Assembly: GCA_030710605.1 (NCBI GenBank)
Contig: CP092863.1
Location: 123,845,567-123,909,566 of the forward strand
Length of the DNA stretch: 64,000 bases
Direction of reading: 5' to 3'
Source: Cordylochernes scorpioides
Taxonomy: Eukaryota > Arthropoda > Arachnida > Pseudoscorpiones > Chernetidae
Under the pieces are notes generated by a model. It had not been told where the DNA came from. It worked only from the letters and a program-made list of their open reading frames with translations, and did no database searches. Shown one piece after another: positions 51,419 to 62,557 of the stretch; within the stretch, counting starts at the first letter, position 1; the number at the start of each line of letters is the position of its first letter. The translations under genes and the position numbers were made by a program.

Positions 51419-51620
51419 TAAGCCGAATGTCCCGGGCAACGCCCGTGTTTTACCCGACTGTAGATGTCACAACGGTGATCCTTAGGTCGCTGGTTCAAAT
51501 CCGGCTCGAGGGAGTTTTTTTTTTTAATTTTTATTGGCTGCCAGCGAGCACGTGACCTCCCTGTGCGCGCGCATCCGTGACAGAGGCCGATGAGGAAAGA
51601 CGGTCGTGACTATATATAGG
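51419..51620 (-). mobile_element. Helitron carrying tRNA-Tyr 3' half
   Basis: The hairpin and CGAATG-type 3' end are present (CTAG mutated to a TAAG-like string). Then come GTGTTTTACCCGACTGTAG, the tRNA-Tyr 3' half (51456-51513), a T-run, GGCTGCCAGCGAGCACGTG and the common 5' end. This is the empty-site relative of 38136-46533. Confidence 0.75.
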
Positions 51621-51706
51621 GATAATAATAATATAAGTATGAGTACATTTTGTGTAGAAATAGGATTAGTTGACTTTATAAGGTAAACTTATTCATACAG
51701 TTTGTA

Positions 51707-51794
51707 TCCCTCGATAGCTCAGTTGGCAGAGCGGAGGACTGTAGATGTTACAACAGTGATCCTTAGGTCGCTGGTTCAAATCCGGCTCGAGGGA
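51707..51794 (+). tRNA. tRNA-Tyr (GTA) with intron
   Basis: 88 nt. Acceptor TCCCTCG/CGAGGGA is perfect; D arm ATAGCTCAGTTGGCAGAGC, anticodon loop CTGTAG, T arm CTGGTTCAAATCCGG, terminator TTTTTTT at 51796. The 14-nt insert after GTAG (ATGTTACAACAGTG) is the intron found in eukaryotic tRNA-Tyr genes. Downstream it shares the Helitron-type GGCTGCCGGCGAGCACGTG segment. Confidence 0.92.
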
Positions 51795-51937
51795 GTTTTT
51801 TTATTTTTATTTTTATTGGCTGCCGGCGAGCACGTGACCTCCATGTGCGCGCGCATCCGTGACAGAGGCCGATGAGGAAAGACGGTCGTGACTATATATA
51901 GGGATATAGGGATTATTATTATTAAAAATTTTAAAGT

Positions 51938-52105
51938 ATTATTTTCAATAATTGTTTTAACCAATGACAAATTTGTTTTCATATGATCTACAATAATTTG
52001 TAAATTAATTTCACTGTGCAATAAATTGATAAAGAGAGAGCAATCTCTCGAAATATTTTAATAATTTTTTTTTCTTTACAGATCCAGATACGCCCTTTTA
52101 TATAA
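51938..52105 (+). repeat. Repeat with degenerate hammerhead core, copy 2
   Basis: Matches 37903-38072 inverted. Contains TTGATAAAGAGAGAGCAATC and CTCTCGAAATATTTT, then TTTACAGATCCAGATACGCC. It adjoins the LINE insertion site. Confidence 0.6.
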
Positions 52106-52297
52106 TCTTAATTAATGGATCGCCTTTTGACCGCTAGGTGGCCAACGGATGTGCAGCAAGAATAGTCGGCTCCAGCTAAGTACTTTCTATTTTTGTATTT
52201 TTATCTTTTTTTTTTTTCTAACTTTAATACTTATACACTTAAAGTAAACTAAGTTAGCAACTTAAATTAACTCTGAAGATAGGAATAGGGAAAATAA

Positions 52298-53185
52298 ATG
52301 ATGAAATTCACTATAATTTTGATATTACTTAATTTATACTTGATTAAGAAAAGACTGTGTCCGACTTCTAACTATGGAAATTGTGTCAGTAACGATAAAT
52401 ACGCAAATCGGACTATTGAAATTGATCTAACTTACATCAAAAATACAATTACTAAGATAGATACTTGTTCTAGAAAATTTAATCTTTGACGAATAATACA
52501 TATTCTCCTACTTATCTCGGGTATTGAACAAAATCCTGGACCTAAATACACTAAGCAGACAACACTTGATCCCAGTCCGGATAAGAATATCCGAGGACTA
52601 ATTGTTGCCCTCTCTGACAAGATGGAAGATTGGCATGGGAAACTAGAGACAAAGTTATCTTCTGTTGAACAAGGAATAGAGAAATTGGATCGTCGCATAC
52701 AACAGTTAGAAACTATGATGGATAACACTGCGAAATCAGTCTCGATGAACTCGGAGAAAATACGAGAAATGGATGCTCGAATAGAATTCTTAGAAATGAA
52801 GATGAGAGAAAATAACCTAATTTTCCATGAAGTAGAAGGAAATGAGGGTGAGGATCGCGAAGAATCCTACTCCACTATAAAACAGATAATTGCCGACAAG
52901 ATGCAGATACCGGAGAAAATTAATATCTTACAATGCCGTCGGCTGTCCAAAAGGGCTAGGGCTCTACTCCTTGTTAGCATTCCTGACCACAATGAAAGAA
53001 TAAAACTATTTAAGAATGCATTCAAGCTTAGAAACTTTAAAATATACATAAGTAAATACTACACTCTTGGGATCAGAGAACAACGTAGAATATTGAAAAG
53101 AACTTTTAACAAGTGGAACTTTTGCAAAATTAAGAGACAACAAGTTGATTGTCGCAGGCATAAAGTACCAAGTCGTAAATGGTAA
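52298..53185 (+). CDS. LINE ORF1 with 2A-like motif and coiled coil
   Basis: One frame from ATG 52298 to 53185, broken by a TGA at 52487-52489. The N-terminus has a hydrophobic signal-like segment (FTIILILLNLYL). Past the stop, LLLISGIEQNPGP (motif at 52520-52543) is a 2A-like peptide, which in other LINEs causes ribosome skipping at the Gly-Pro. A heptad-type coiled coil follows (KLSSVEQGIEKLDRRIQQLE onward), then an RRM/CTD-like part with CRRLSKRARALLLVSIP, resembling L1-type ORF1p RNA chaperones. Confidence 0.78.
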
Positions 53186-53547
53186 AATTGTCAGTCCAAA
53201 TGGGGCTGAATTATAGCAAATAAACAAAAATAATCTAGAGAAAAATGTAATTATTTAAAAATAAATAAATCTAACCAACATATACCTTTTGATGGAAATC
53301 AAAACAAAGCCTGTCCACCCAATAAAACACTTAAATCTAATATAAACTTTACAATTACACACCCACGAATCGATGTTGACAGCTCAGAAACTTTACAGCC
53401 ATTACAAAATAAAATACATACAAATAAATGTTCACAAAAAAGTTCTGAAAACAAAAAGATAAAAGCTATCACTATAAAAGCTAAAAAACCTTATACATGT
53501 AATTCTAATTATCTAAATAAAAAAATAAGGATATCAAATCCTAAAAT

Positions 53548-54660
53548 GAATAACATTGAAATAATATGTTGGAATATAAATGGTTTAAATATAATTTGTT
53601 CCTCGTTTCTGGTTGTTAATTATCTAAAAAAACTTCAAAATTATTGTTTTGTTGGAAACCTGGTGTGACCATCCGATTGACTTTCCACTGGGAACATTTT
53701 GTATTTATGAATCATTGGCTTTGAGGACTGCAAACCGTGGAAGATGTTCGGGTGGAATTATTGTTGGTTTAGGAAACGAGGTTCAAGCTTTGACCCATAA
53801 GGTGGAAGTTGAAAGATTTTGGATCGCAATATCCCTCAAACAGAATTCAATTCCAGGATTTCCGTCTGCTTGTTTGATTTTCGTGTATATTCCACCAGAC
53901 AATTCGCAAATGGAAAATCTTAACAAACTATTCAGATATACAGAAACCCAAATACAGGATGGTTACGGGATACTCCTGGGTGGTGATCTGAACGTCCGTA
54001 CCGGTAACCTGGGAGGGTTCCACAACCTAATGGAAAATCTGACAGTACTTGCAACCGGGCGTCTGTCTAAAGACACGCTAATACACCCTCTTGCTGAGAC
54101 TCTAAATAACTTTTTAGACAATAATCTATTAACCATAGTTAACGGCAGATCGAAAAGTGATAATTGCGGAAACTATACATTTATTTCTGATCGAGGATCC
54201 TCGGTTATTGATCTAGTGATAGTTTCGCCGGCCATGCTTGAATTCATTGTCGATTTTTACGTCGACGACATGCCTTATTCTGACCATCTCCCAATTATAA
54301 CGAAGATAGGCCTAATGACTAAAACTGACCAAGATAAGAGAAGGAGATTGAATAGTATTAAAAAAATATTACTGGTCCCCAGACAAAGCTACAACTTTTA
54401 GACGCAGTATGGACGAGCTGGATACTACTCAGATTACCCCGAGTGATACTATAGATTCTCAGATAAACTGGCTCTCCAACAAAATTACGACAGCAATGTC
54501 ACAAGCAGGAATGCTGCGCACTTCAAAACTGGGTGACGAGAGGTCAAAACCATGGTTTGATGGGGAATGTTACCTTGCAAAAAAAGACAATGAAGGAGAG
54601 TTTAAAAAGGTTTATGACAAAAAAAAAAAAATGAAGCTGAAGACAGGGATTGTTATGTGA
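53548..54660 (+). CDS. LINE ORF2 endonuclease, frameshifted
   Basis: ATG 53548 opens NNIEIICWNINGL, an APE-endonuclease start. A shift near 53655 leads to 53649-54401: LETW (Glu motif), LLGGDLNVRTG (Asp/Asn), GSSVIDLVIVS and YSDHLPI. A further shift leads to the linker in 54409-54660. It nicks the target DNA. Confidence 0.8.
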
Positions 54661-55706
54661 ATAAAAGGAAGAAATATCAGGCATTAATCAAATTAAAAAA
54701 GAAAAAATTCTATGAAGATATATGCCTAGCCCTTCAGAAGACCAAAGATTCTGCCGGATTTTGGAAGGCAGTATCTCTGTTTAGAAAACGGAGCAGCATA
54801 ACGGGCAAAATATCGATTGCAGAATGGAAAACTTTTTATGCTAAACTTCTCTCTACAACCTCAAATCCAGAGTTAAATATATCACTTTATATTAGATATT
54901 CTGATCCTCTACTAGACTGTGAAATCACTGATGCGGAAATAGAGACAGAAAACTTGAAACTGAAAAACGGTAAAGCTCCTGGAATAGACGACATTCCCAA
55001 TAAGGCGATAAAGGCCCTCCATAAAGATCAACTAAAAAGGCTAGTATGCATATTCAACCAAATTTTAGAAAACGGTTCTTTTCCATCGTTATTGTCCAAA
55101 TCAATTATTCACCCTATCTTTAAAAACGGAGATATTGAAAACCCCTCAAATTACCGCGGTATTGCACTTGTTAGCAACCTCTCCAAGCTTTTTCAACAAT
55201 TCTTAAAAACAGAATGACTAAATGGGTTGAAGACAAGGGAATATTATTTGAAAACCAGGCTGGGTTTAGAAGGGGACACTCTTGTCTGGACCACATATTT
55301 ACTTTTACTTCTTTGATACAACTTACATTAAGAAAGAAGAGAAGGAAACTTTTTGCTTTCTTCGTTGACCTGAGGAAAGCGTTCGATACAGTCGCACATT
55401 CACTCTTATGGGGAAAACTGACCGAATTGGGCATAAGTAGCCGTTTTATCACTGTGATACGGAGTTTCTATGAAAAAATGGAAGCGGTTGTGAGATGGGA
55501 AGGCTCTTTTGCAGAACCAATTAGGATTCGATCTGGAGTGCTGCAGGGAGAGCCGTTGTCTCCATATATTTTTTATCTTATTTATTAACGATTTAATCAG
55601 CACGTATAACGGCTCTGATTTACCGGGTATTTGCCTTCCGGGTTTTGGAGAGGTCCACTTGCTTTTGTATGCTGATGACATCGTTCTCTTGGGGAGTCTA
55701 AAATAA
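54657..55706 (+). CDS. LINE ORF2 reverse transcriptase, frameshifted
   Basis: Three overlapping frames (54657-55217, 55214-55588, 55509-55706) cover the RT: NGKAPGIDDIPNKAIKAL, NYRGIALVSNLSKL, ENQAGFRRGHSCLDHIF, FAFFVDLRKAFDTV (catalytic Asp), GVLQGEPLSPYIF and LLLYADDIVLL (YADD). The first two frames meet at 55214-55217 with a stop inside an A-rich run; one more shift is near 55585. Confidence 0.85.
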
Positions 55707-56858
55707 ATCTGCAAACCAAGATTAATATACTAAAGAAATACCTCGAAACGAACTATTTAATAATGAAAATAAGTCTAAAATAATGTTTTTTTCGCAATGG
55801 AGGTCGACTCGCAATATCTGACAAATGGTTCTGGGGCGAAAGACCACTGGCTATTTTATCAAAGTACAATTATCTTGGCTATCCTTTGTCAACAACGACT
55901 TCATATACACAAGTTGCCAAGCATTTCCAGGGCAAGGCACTGTCTGCAATAAGTGCGGTGTGGACAGTCATGACTAAGACTAAAGTTAACTCCCTTCAGG
56001 CACCTTTAAGGCTATTGGACTCAATGGTTGTAGCGGTACTCCTATACGCAGCTCCGATCTGGGCTTGTGATCAAAAGGAGTTACTGGACAAGACTCAGGA
56101 TGTTTTCCTGCGTCGGCTTTTAAACCTGCCCAGGTATACCCCAGGATATATCCTTCGAATGGAGTGTGGACGAACTTCTCTTGCAGTCACCTCCATAAAA
56201 CTTAAATTAAATATACTGGATCAGAATTCTCAATATGGAAGCTAACCGATTACCATTTATATGCTTAACTGAACTAATGAATTTGTCCCGAAATTCAAAT
56301 ATCCACATAGGTCTTGTTAAAACCATTAATGGCATTCTGAATTCCACTGGTTTTTCTTATATGATTAATTGCACCGATAAGGACTTTCTTCAACATGAAC
56401 TGCCACTGATTACTAGAACAGCAATAGACCAATCCATACAAGGTGACTGGGCGAGAATCAATAATACAAAACTATATCCTCACTATAGAAACCTGAAGAA
56501 AACATCCCTTCCTGAAGGATATCTGTCGGACAATCTTCCATTCATTGTTAAACGACACATTGCCCAACTGCGAGTACTTTACACATTCTTCCGGGAAAAT
56601 CACAAGAACATTTTCGGAGAAGCGGAACTGTTATGTAAGCTCTGTAAGCAGAAAATGAACTCCGAAATATATTACTATTTTTTCCACTGTGCAAGTATTT
56701 CATATGAAAGAAAAACATTTATTTCGAAACAGGATAATAGATTCCCGGACACAGTTGAGGATATCTTAACAAACTACATAACAGATAGAAAGTTTTCACT
56801 GGATCTATGTGGGTTTTACAAGGCAGTGAGTAAAAAGGCATCGTTACTGTTACTTTGA
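55707..56858 (+). CDS. LINE ORF2 C-terminal region, frameshifted
   Basis: 55886-56245 has the post-RT segment MVVAVLLYAAPIWACD. 56235-56858 carries a Cys/His motif (CKLCKQKMNSEIYYYFFHC). It continues the RT after stops near 55710-55800. This domain assists RNA recognition in related LINEs. Confidence 0.75.
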
Positions 56859-57629
56859 ATTGAGTGAATGTGTGTATATGTGATAATTTGTATATAGCAA
56901 TATGTAACCCTACCACAACCTATGCAATGTATCGTCAAAAGATTTAAATAAAAGTTAGGCTTCGCGAAAGAGGGAACAACAATTAACAGGATTGCATCAT
57001 CCAGGAAGTAAAGGTCACTGCCCAGGACCCATAAAACTAAAGTTCAAAGACCTTCTTCTTCCTGGAAGATTGCAATCATGGCGACAATGGAGGTACTAAG
57101 CCAATCACAGTTAAGCATGACCAACTAATAGCGAATCAGAAGAAGGCACGTAGAATGATCTCCACCAATGAGAAGCCGAGAGAGCTAATGACGATTATCT
57201 CGGACAAGAAGTAGGGAGAAGGTAGGTGACCGGGCTAGAAGCAAGGTGTGCTCAACTTAGGCTCCAACCAAGGTAAAGTCCTCTCGATCATGTGAAAGGC
57301 AAAGGTACCTCCTCCAGTCTTATCACTCTCTCCCTTTCGCAAAGTCCATGTTCTATCCCATCCAGGTGTGCTCGTTATTTCCCCTGTGGAAACCCACCAT
57401 TCGACCAAAACTGCGCCATCAATCATCAATTCAACATAATCCGACATAGGATTCACCACAATTCACCAATCCCACAGTAAGTCGACAGGATTCAACAGGA
57501 TCTTACACAGATAAACAACAGGATCCGACAGAGAGTCGACTGCTTGGATCCTGCAGTCGAGTCTTTTGTAAGACTTTGGGTCTTAATGGGGGCTTTGGTT
57601 GTTATGTTGTATATATGTATGTGTATGTA

Positions 57630-58772
57630 CGAGGGGCATCCAATAAATAAGTTTCCCTATTTTTTAACAAATAAACCACATTATTTACAATTATGCAGTT
57701 ATTTTATTTTCATTATATAACTCATAGACTACTTCTCTAAATAATCACCATTTCTGTTCAAACATTTTTGGTACCGTTGTAGCAATTTTTAGATACCACT
57801 GTTGTACCAAGCCGTGTCCTGTCTTAGTAGCCAGTGGTTCGCCTCCGCCTGCACTTCGTCATCATTCGCAAAGTGCTTGCCTCCAAGGTGCCACTTGAGT
57901 GCTGGATAAAGATGGAAGTCGCTTGGGGCAAGTTCCGGAGAATGAGGTGGATGTGTGAAAATTTCCCATTTGAAGTTTTCCATAGCCATAACTTTGCCTG
58001 CAGAGATTGTGACCTTCGCCTTTTTTGGTGCACTTTCCTCAGGCTTCTTCCACACCATGCTTTGTCGTTTTGTTTCTGGAGTTGAATGATGCACCCAGCT
58101 TTCATCTCCAGTGACAATACGGGAAAACAGTTGATCTCCATCTCTTTGATGCATTTCCAGAAAAACTCGGGCTGCCTCCATCCGTTGTTGCTTGTGATTT
58201 TCCAAGAGCAATCTTGCGACCCATCTTGCGCAGACTTTGCGAAAATCCAAAACATCTGACATGATTGTTCCAATCGAAGAGCGTCTAATTTCGATTCCAG
58301 GAGGCAGTCGAATTATTATTTCGTCAATGGTGACGCGGCGATCTGCTTCCACCACATTCCGAACAACAGCAACGGCTGCATTGTCCGTAGCAGTAACGGG
58401 GCTGCCGCTTCGCTCGTCATCATGCACGTTTTGCCATCCTTCTAAGAACCATGAACGCCATCGGCGAACCATTTGGATGCTCATACATTCTTCACCATAC
58501 ACTGACACTGAATTGCGATGAATATTGACCGCAGTTTAATTTTTCGCCGTGAAAAAACGAATTACAGAACGGAGTTCGCAAGTGGACACGTTCACCAGTG
58601 GTAGCTCCATGGAAACTGAAGCGCTACGGACTTGCGCGTACGAGTTAGCGTGATTTTGAAGGTCACCAGCTTCCAACGCATCCTAGTGACCATTTCATCT
58701 ATACTAACTAATTTTTACAATGTTTCGTTCGCAGAAAAAAAATAGCGAAACTTATTTATTGGATGGCCCTCG
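57630..58772 (-). mobile_element. mariner element with TIRs and TA TSD
   Basis: Inverted ends CGAGGGGCATCCAATAAATA and CGAGGGCCATCCAATAAATA (about 37 bp with few mismatches), TA at 57628-57629 and 58773-58774. It is 1143 bp, a little shorter than the usual 1.3 kb. Inserted in the 3' UTR of the LINE at 52132-58901. Confidence 0.93.
57789..58610 (-). pseudogene. mariner transposase, internally deleted
   Basis: Starts ATG 58610 and has an in-frame TAA at 58536-58538 within the N-terminal HTH. The rest is open to 57789: YGEECMSIQMVRRW (paired HTH), VTGDESWVHHSTP (first catalytic Asp), HPPHSPELAPSDFHLYP (third Asp). The stretch with the second catalytic Asp is deleted (about 100 residues), and a late stop removes the usual C-terminus. 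It cannot transpose itself; D,D34D type is inferred. Confidence 0.9.
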
Positions 58773-58917
58773 TATATATCATACTTACATAATATTTCTT
58801 CTTCTGTATATTCCCCACTTTCACAGGCCTATCTCTCTTGTAATCTCGGGGAGAATCCTCTATAAGACCAGTGTGTCTTAATAAAGGCTTTTGTGTGTGT
58901 GTGGATCGCCTTTTGAC

Positions 58918-59155
58918 TCAAAATATATAATTTTGTAAATTTATTTTTAAAGCTTTTTAAAAGCTAAATGTTTCCTAACACAAAAATATACTTTTTTTTA
59001 TCTAATATTTTTTTATTGCTGATTTTTCTCTCTTTATACAAGCTGTGTGTTGTTGTTTTATTATTTAATATTACTTTACATAAATTACAAGTACACACAT
59101 TACCAAAAGTTTTACACAATATTTTTTAAATTACACAAATTATATGAGAGAAAGA
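58918..59155. other. AT-rich spacer, nothing recognised
   Basis: Poly-A/T-rich DNA without coding sequence. It is the right-hand continuation of the target into which the LINE inserted. Confidence 0.5.
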
Positions 59156-59660
59156 TATTTATAACCCAGGGAGGGCAGAACGCCAACTACTCGGAAATTC
59201 CAGCTCACCAGTATGGACTAGTGCAATTCACTTTTAATCAGATCCTGAGTGGATTGCTGAGCTGAACCAGTTGACCAGGAAGTTCCATGTTGAGTCTGGC
59301 CGTAGATCTAGGATTGAGGTGACTCCGTCCAAGCAGGATAGCTGCTTGTATCCTATGTCTCAGGAAAGCTGCACAGCGCTGAAGAGGAGATGATCAACTG
59401 TCTGTGGCTCTTCTGAACAGTGAGGGCACAGATTGGGTCTGTTCCGGGATGCACAAGTGAAAGATCTACCCAGATATGGCCATGGGATTTATTTAGTAAC
59501 CCGGGTTCCTAGAAATATCAAGTCCTGAGTGGATTGCTGAGTTGAACCAGCTGACCAGAAGGTTCCATGGTGAGGTTGAGTGTGGCCATAGACATAGGGT
59601 TGAGGTAGGTCAGTCTAAGAAGGATAGCTGTTTGTATCCTATTGTCCCATAGAATATTAA
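59156..59660 (-). pseudogene. LINE C-terminal fragments, two partial copies
   Basis: 59156-59515 and 59516-59660 share GATCCTGAGTGGATTGCTGA-like sequence. On the minus strand the first reads RPNLCPHCSEEPQTVDHLLF, a C-x2-C...H cysteine motif at LINE ORF2 ends. Related to 9780-10070. Confidence 0.55.
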
Positions 59661-59821
59661 GAAAGACAAACTCTAGGATGACACAAGCAAGTTATTTGAG
59701 GCAACCACAAATCAACCTTTATTATTTATTTAAGTAACCCAGGTTTCTGGAGCAACGTAAAAAAAGTCACCAACTACCCGGGCTGTCCTTCTGACCTATG
59801 TCTTCTTGGTTTTATTTACAA

Positions 59822-60288
59822 CTAGCCGAATGACCCGGGCAACGCCCGTGTTTTAATTTAGACACGTGGACCTGTTGGATCATTAACGCCCGTATTTTAC
59901 CCTATTGAATGTTTTTATTCAAATACTATTTGTTACAATTATAAATTGGCGCCTTAAATGAATGCATATATTAGTTAATAACTATAGCCTATGTGCTTTA
60001 TCTGTCTATGTACTGTTGGCTTCCGTAGGCGTCTCTTACTGGGAAAAAGAAAGAGAGGATTCAATTTAGTTATTAACTAATATATGCATTTATTTAAGGA
60101 GCGACCCGCTCCAACACAATAGTTACAAAAACCAAAAAGCGAGTGGGGGGGGGGGGGGGGGGGGGGGCAAAGTGTCTCGCGCAGTGGCGGCGCCATCGTA
60201 GCGAACCAATAGGAGAGCGCCATTCAAAAAAAAAAAAGCAAACGGTGACAGAGATGAAGAACGCATGACGCTCGTAACTGTATATAGA
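59822..60288 (-). mobile_element. Helitron with inverted-repeat insertion
   Basis: CTAG at 59822-59825 and hairpin GGGCGTTGCCCGGG; body TTGTTACAATTATAAATTGG; 5' end near TCTATATACAGTTACGAGCG (60288). It contains the inverted-repeat element at 59957-60097 and a 23-G run (60145-60167). Confidence 0.65.
59957..60097. mobile_element. Small inverted-repeat element with TTAA ends
   Basis: Arms of about 28 bp (ATGAATGCATATATTAGTTA, inverted at 60067-60094) and TTAA on both sides. TTAA duplication suggests piggyBac-type mobilisation, but the TTAA could also be part of the arms. Confidence 0.55.
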
Positions 60289-60586
60289 ATGCCAGTGGAA
60301 GTTCAATTCATGAGATGGCGCCATACGGATTTCTTTCTTGGGAGATGTTCTAGGGATGCTGTACTTAGGTTGGTGATCCCTAGGAGGGTGGCCGTCAGGA
60401 ATCTTTGGTATTGGAAGGTTGGGCAGATGAAGAGGTTCACGATTTGGTCTTCATCTTGACAATGGGGACAAATTGGGTCTTCTTTCAATACCCTTGCAAA
60501 GTCTGCCTGAATGTAACCGTGGCCAGTCAGAATTGTTGTTGGGTAAATCCATGTTTGATAGTTTGAATCATTGAGAGCAGTAGTTT

Positions 60587-61367
60587 CTAGGTAACTGAAA
60601 TTTTTCTTAGATTTATGGTGGAGTCATCTTGGATGTAGAGGTCTGTCCACATTTTATGGGTTATCTGTTCTTTTTTACCGCGCGCGACGCTCTTTGGGAG
60701 GGTGGTAAAAGATAGTGGGAGGTTAGAATGTGATGCTACTTTTGCCGCCTGATCCGACAGTTCATTTCTGCAATACCGCTGTGACCTTTGACCCAGAAAA
60801 TTTGCACATTTGGTGAATAATCCAAGTTGTAGACGACTTCCGTAATCAGTTCTGTTCTTGGGAGCCAAGATCTACATATGGCTGAAAGAACCGACGCAAT
60901 GATAAAGTATTCGTGTGGGAAAATCTTGGTGATTTTTGCTGGGTAAAGTATGGCTAGCAGTTCAGTTTGAACGCTGAGCACTCCTGGTGAATTTTAAGTT
61001 GTATGGGTTGTAGTGGAGATGGTAGGATAACTACATCCCCAACTCCTTCTGATGATTGGGATCCATTTGTGTAAATGGTGGCGACATTTTGTTGTAGTGA
61101 TTTGTTATAATAGATTCTTTTTCGTAATGGAGGGTAAGGTAGAGAGGAAGGACTCGGGTGTGATTCATAGTGGCCCGTGTTAAAGGTTTTTAAATATTCG
61201 ATGTGAGCATTTATAAAGATATCGAGTGGGGACGTCAATGAAATAGCTGGTGTTGTCGGTGTGCCACCTCTTATTATTGCTTTCGCATATTTGTAGCTGA
61301 GACTACGAAGCTTGCGAGACCCATTTGTATCGTATGCACGTCTTCCCCAGAGACCAGAGCCATACAA
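60587..61367 (-). pseudogene. LINE RNase H domain, inactive
   Basis: Segments in three frames: AYDTNGSRKLRSL (post-RT), VATIYTNGSQSSEGVG, AELLAILYPAK and VQIFWVKGHSGIAE. The first catalytic position reads YTNGS where the family has YTDGS, so Asp is replaced by Asn, and the second-Asp region is also altered. Confidence 0.75.
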
Positions 61368-61754
61368 TAGCGCTGGGAGAACGACTCTCTTGTAAATTCT
61401 GTGCCTGGAACTGAAGGTTGATCCAAATTGCCCTTTTATGGTGCTAGTGAGCCTTGGGAGTATCCATCGATATTTAAATAAATTGTTATTGAGATGTTTA
61501 ATGCATTTTCTCTAGGAATTAAAGGTGATACCAAGGATTTTAATGGTTTGTTGATTGCAATGGGCTGTTTAAGAAGTCGGATGTTGTCCTTGTTTGGCCA
61601 TCTTAGGTTGTTTCTGTGAAACATGAATGCTTGAGTCTTATGGAGCCATCATCCCATGCCTTCTGCACCATTGTGAGAATTTTTCAAGAAAATTGTTAAT
61701 TTGACATATAGGAGCCTTGGTACCACCTTCACCATTAGTGTGGAATCGTTTACG

Positions 61755-62385
61755 AAACCGACTAATTCACTCTTTTTAGGTTTTTGTAAAGTAAATGCCT
61801 TTCTTGCAATTAGATTGAAGATGAAAGGGTTTTAAGCTGCTCCTTGTGGGACTCCAGGAAGTGAGAGAATGTAAGCAATACGCTAAGTGTGTCCCCATAC
61901 GCTATAGGCCATTTTTCTATCCATCAAATAGCTGCTAATGAGTTGGATTAGTTCCTCAGGGTAGCTAACCTCTCGTAGGGCTTCGATGGTGGATTGCCAG
62001 TGTACAGTGTCTCTTCTGATATCTAGGCTGATAACTGTTGTTTTTCCCCTCTTCCATGTCTTTGTTAATAGATTCATTTATTGCAACTATATAGGGCGTT
62101 TTCAGCTGAACGGTAGGGAACGAATCCAAATTGAAGAAGGGAAAACCAGTTGTGCCGGTCTGCTAGCCATTAATCGAGCTAGAATGCAACCATCAAATAC
62201 CTTGGCTAGGGTGTTAAAGAGAGCATTTGGGCGGAATCTTTCCAGTGGGTTCTCTGCTTTGATATCCGGTTTGGGTATGAGAACTAAAAGGCCGATTTTC
62301 CAGGGTGAAGGAAAATGGCCAAATCTTAAACACTTGGTAAAAAGTTCTGCAAGTAATTTATTAAGGGGAGGACCTCCTGGTTGAA
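61755..62385 (-). pseudogene. LINE reverse transcriptase remnant
   Basis: 61883-62077 contains VISLDIRRDTVHWQSTIEAL (RT palm A motif, the F of AFD lost) and ELIQLISSYLMDRKM. The region just downstream reads LPGVPQGAA-like. Upstream, minus-strand pieces of the RT fingers appear near 62200-62380. Confidence 0.7.
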
Positions 62386-62557
62386 GGCACTTAGCTCCAA
62401 GTCGATCAGGGTCTGGAGATTTATTGAGTCCGCAACATTAGATGGCCCGGAGTACTTCAGCTTCGGTGAAATCTGATTCAAGGAGGGCATAGAGCTGTAT
62501 TGAGGACCGAGGCTGAGATATTGGTGTGTCAGGCGGACAAAAGTGCTACAGGAATTT

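Larger units (their letters stand above)
52132..58901 (+). mobile_element. Full-length LINE with 2A-like motif and nested mariner
   Basis: A 16-bp TSD (TGGATCGCCTTTTGAC at 52116-52131 and 58902-58917) defines both ends. Without the mariner it is about 5.6 kb: 5' UTR, ORF1, ORF2 (endonuclease, RT, C-terminal domain), a long 3' UTR and a (TG)n tail after AATAAAGGC. Clade unresolved; the 2A-like motif and tail suit L2/CR1-related groups. ORF2 has several frameshifts. Confidence 0.88.

Noticed and set aside
46388-51900. CRISPR-like array
   Set aside because: Repeat spacing and content match Helitron ends and minisatellites in an animal genome; no constant repeat with unique spacers.
57235-57480. 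Short ORFs on both strands in the LINE 3' region
   Set aside because: No motifs, and they lie in the 3' UTR of the LINE defined by its target duplication.
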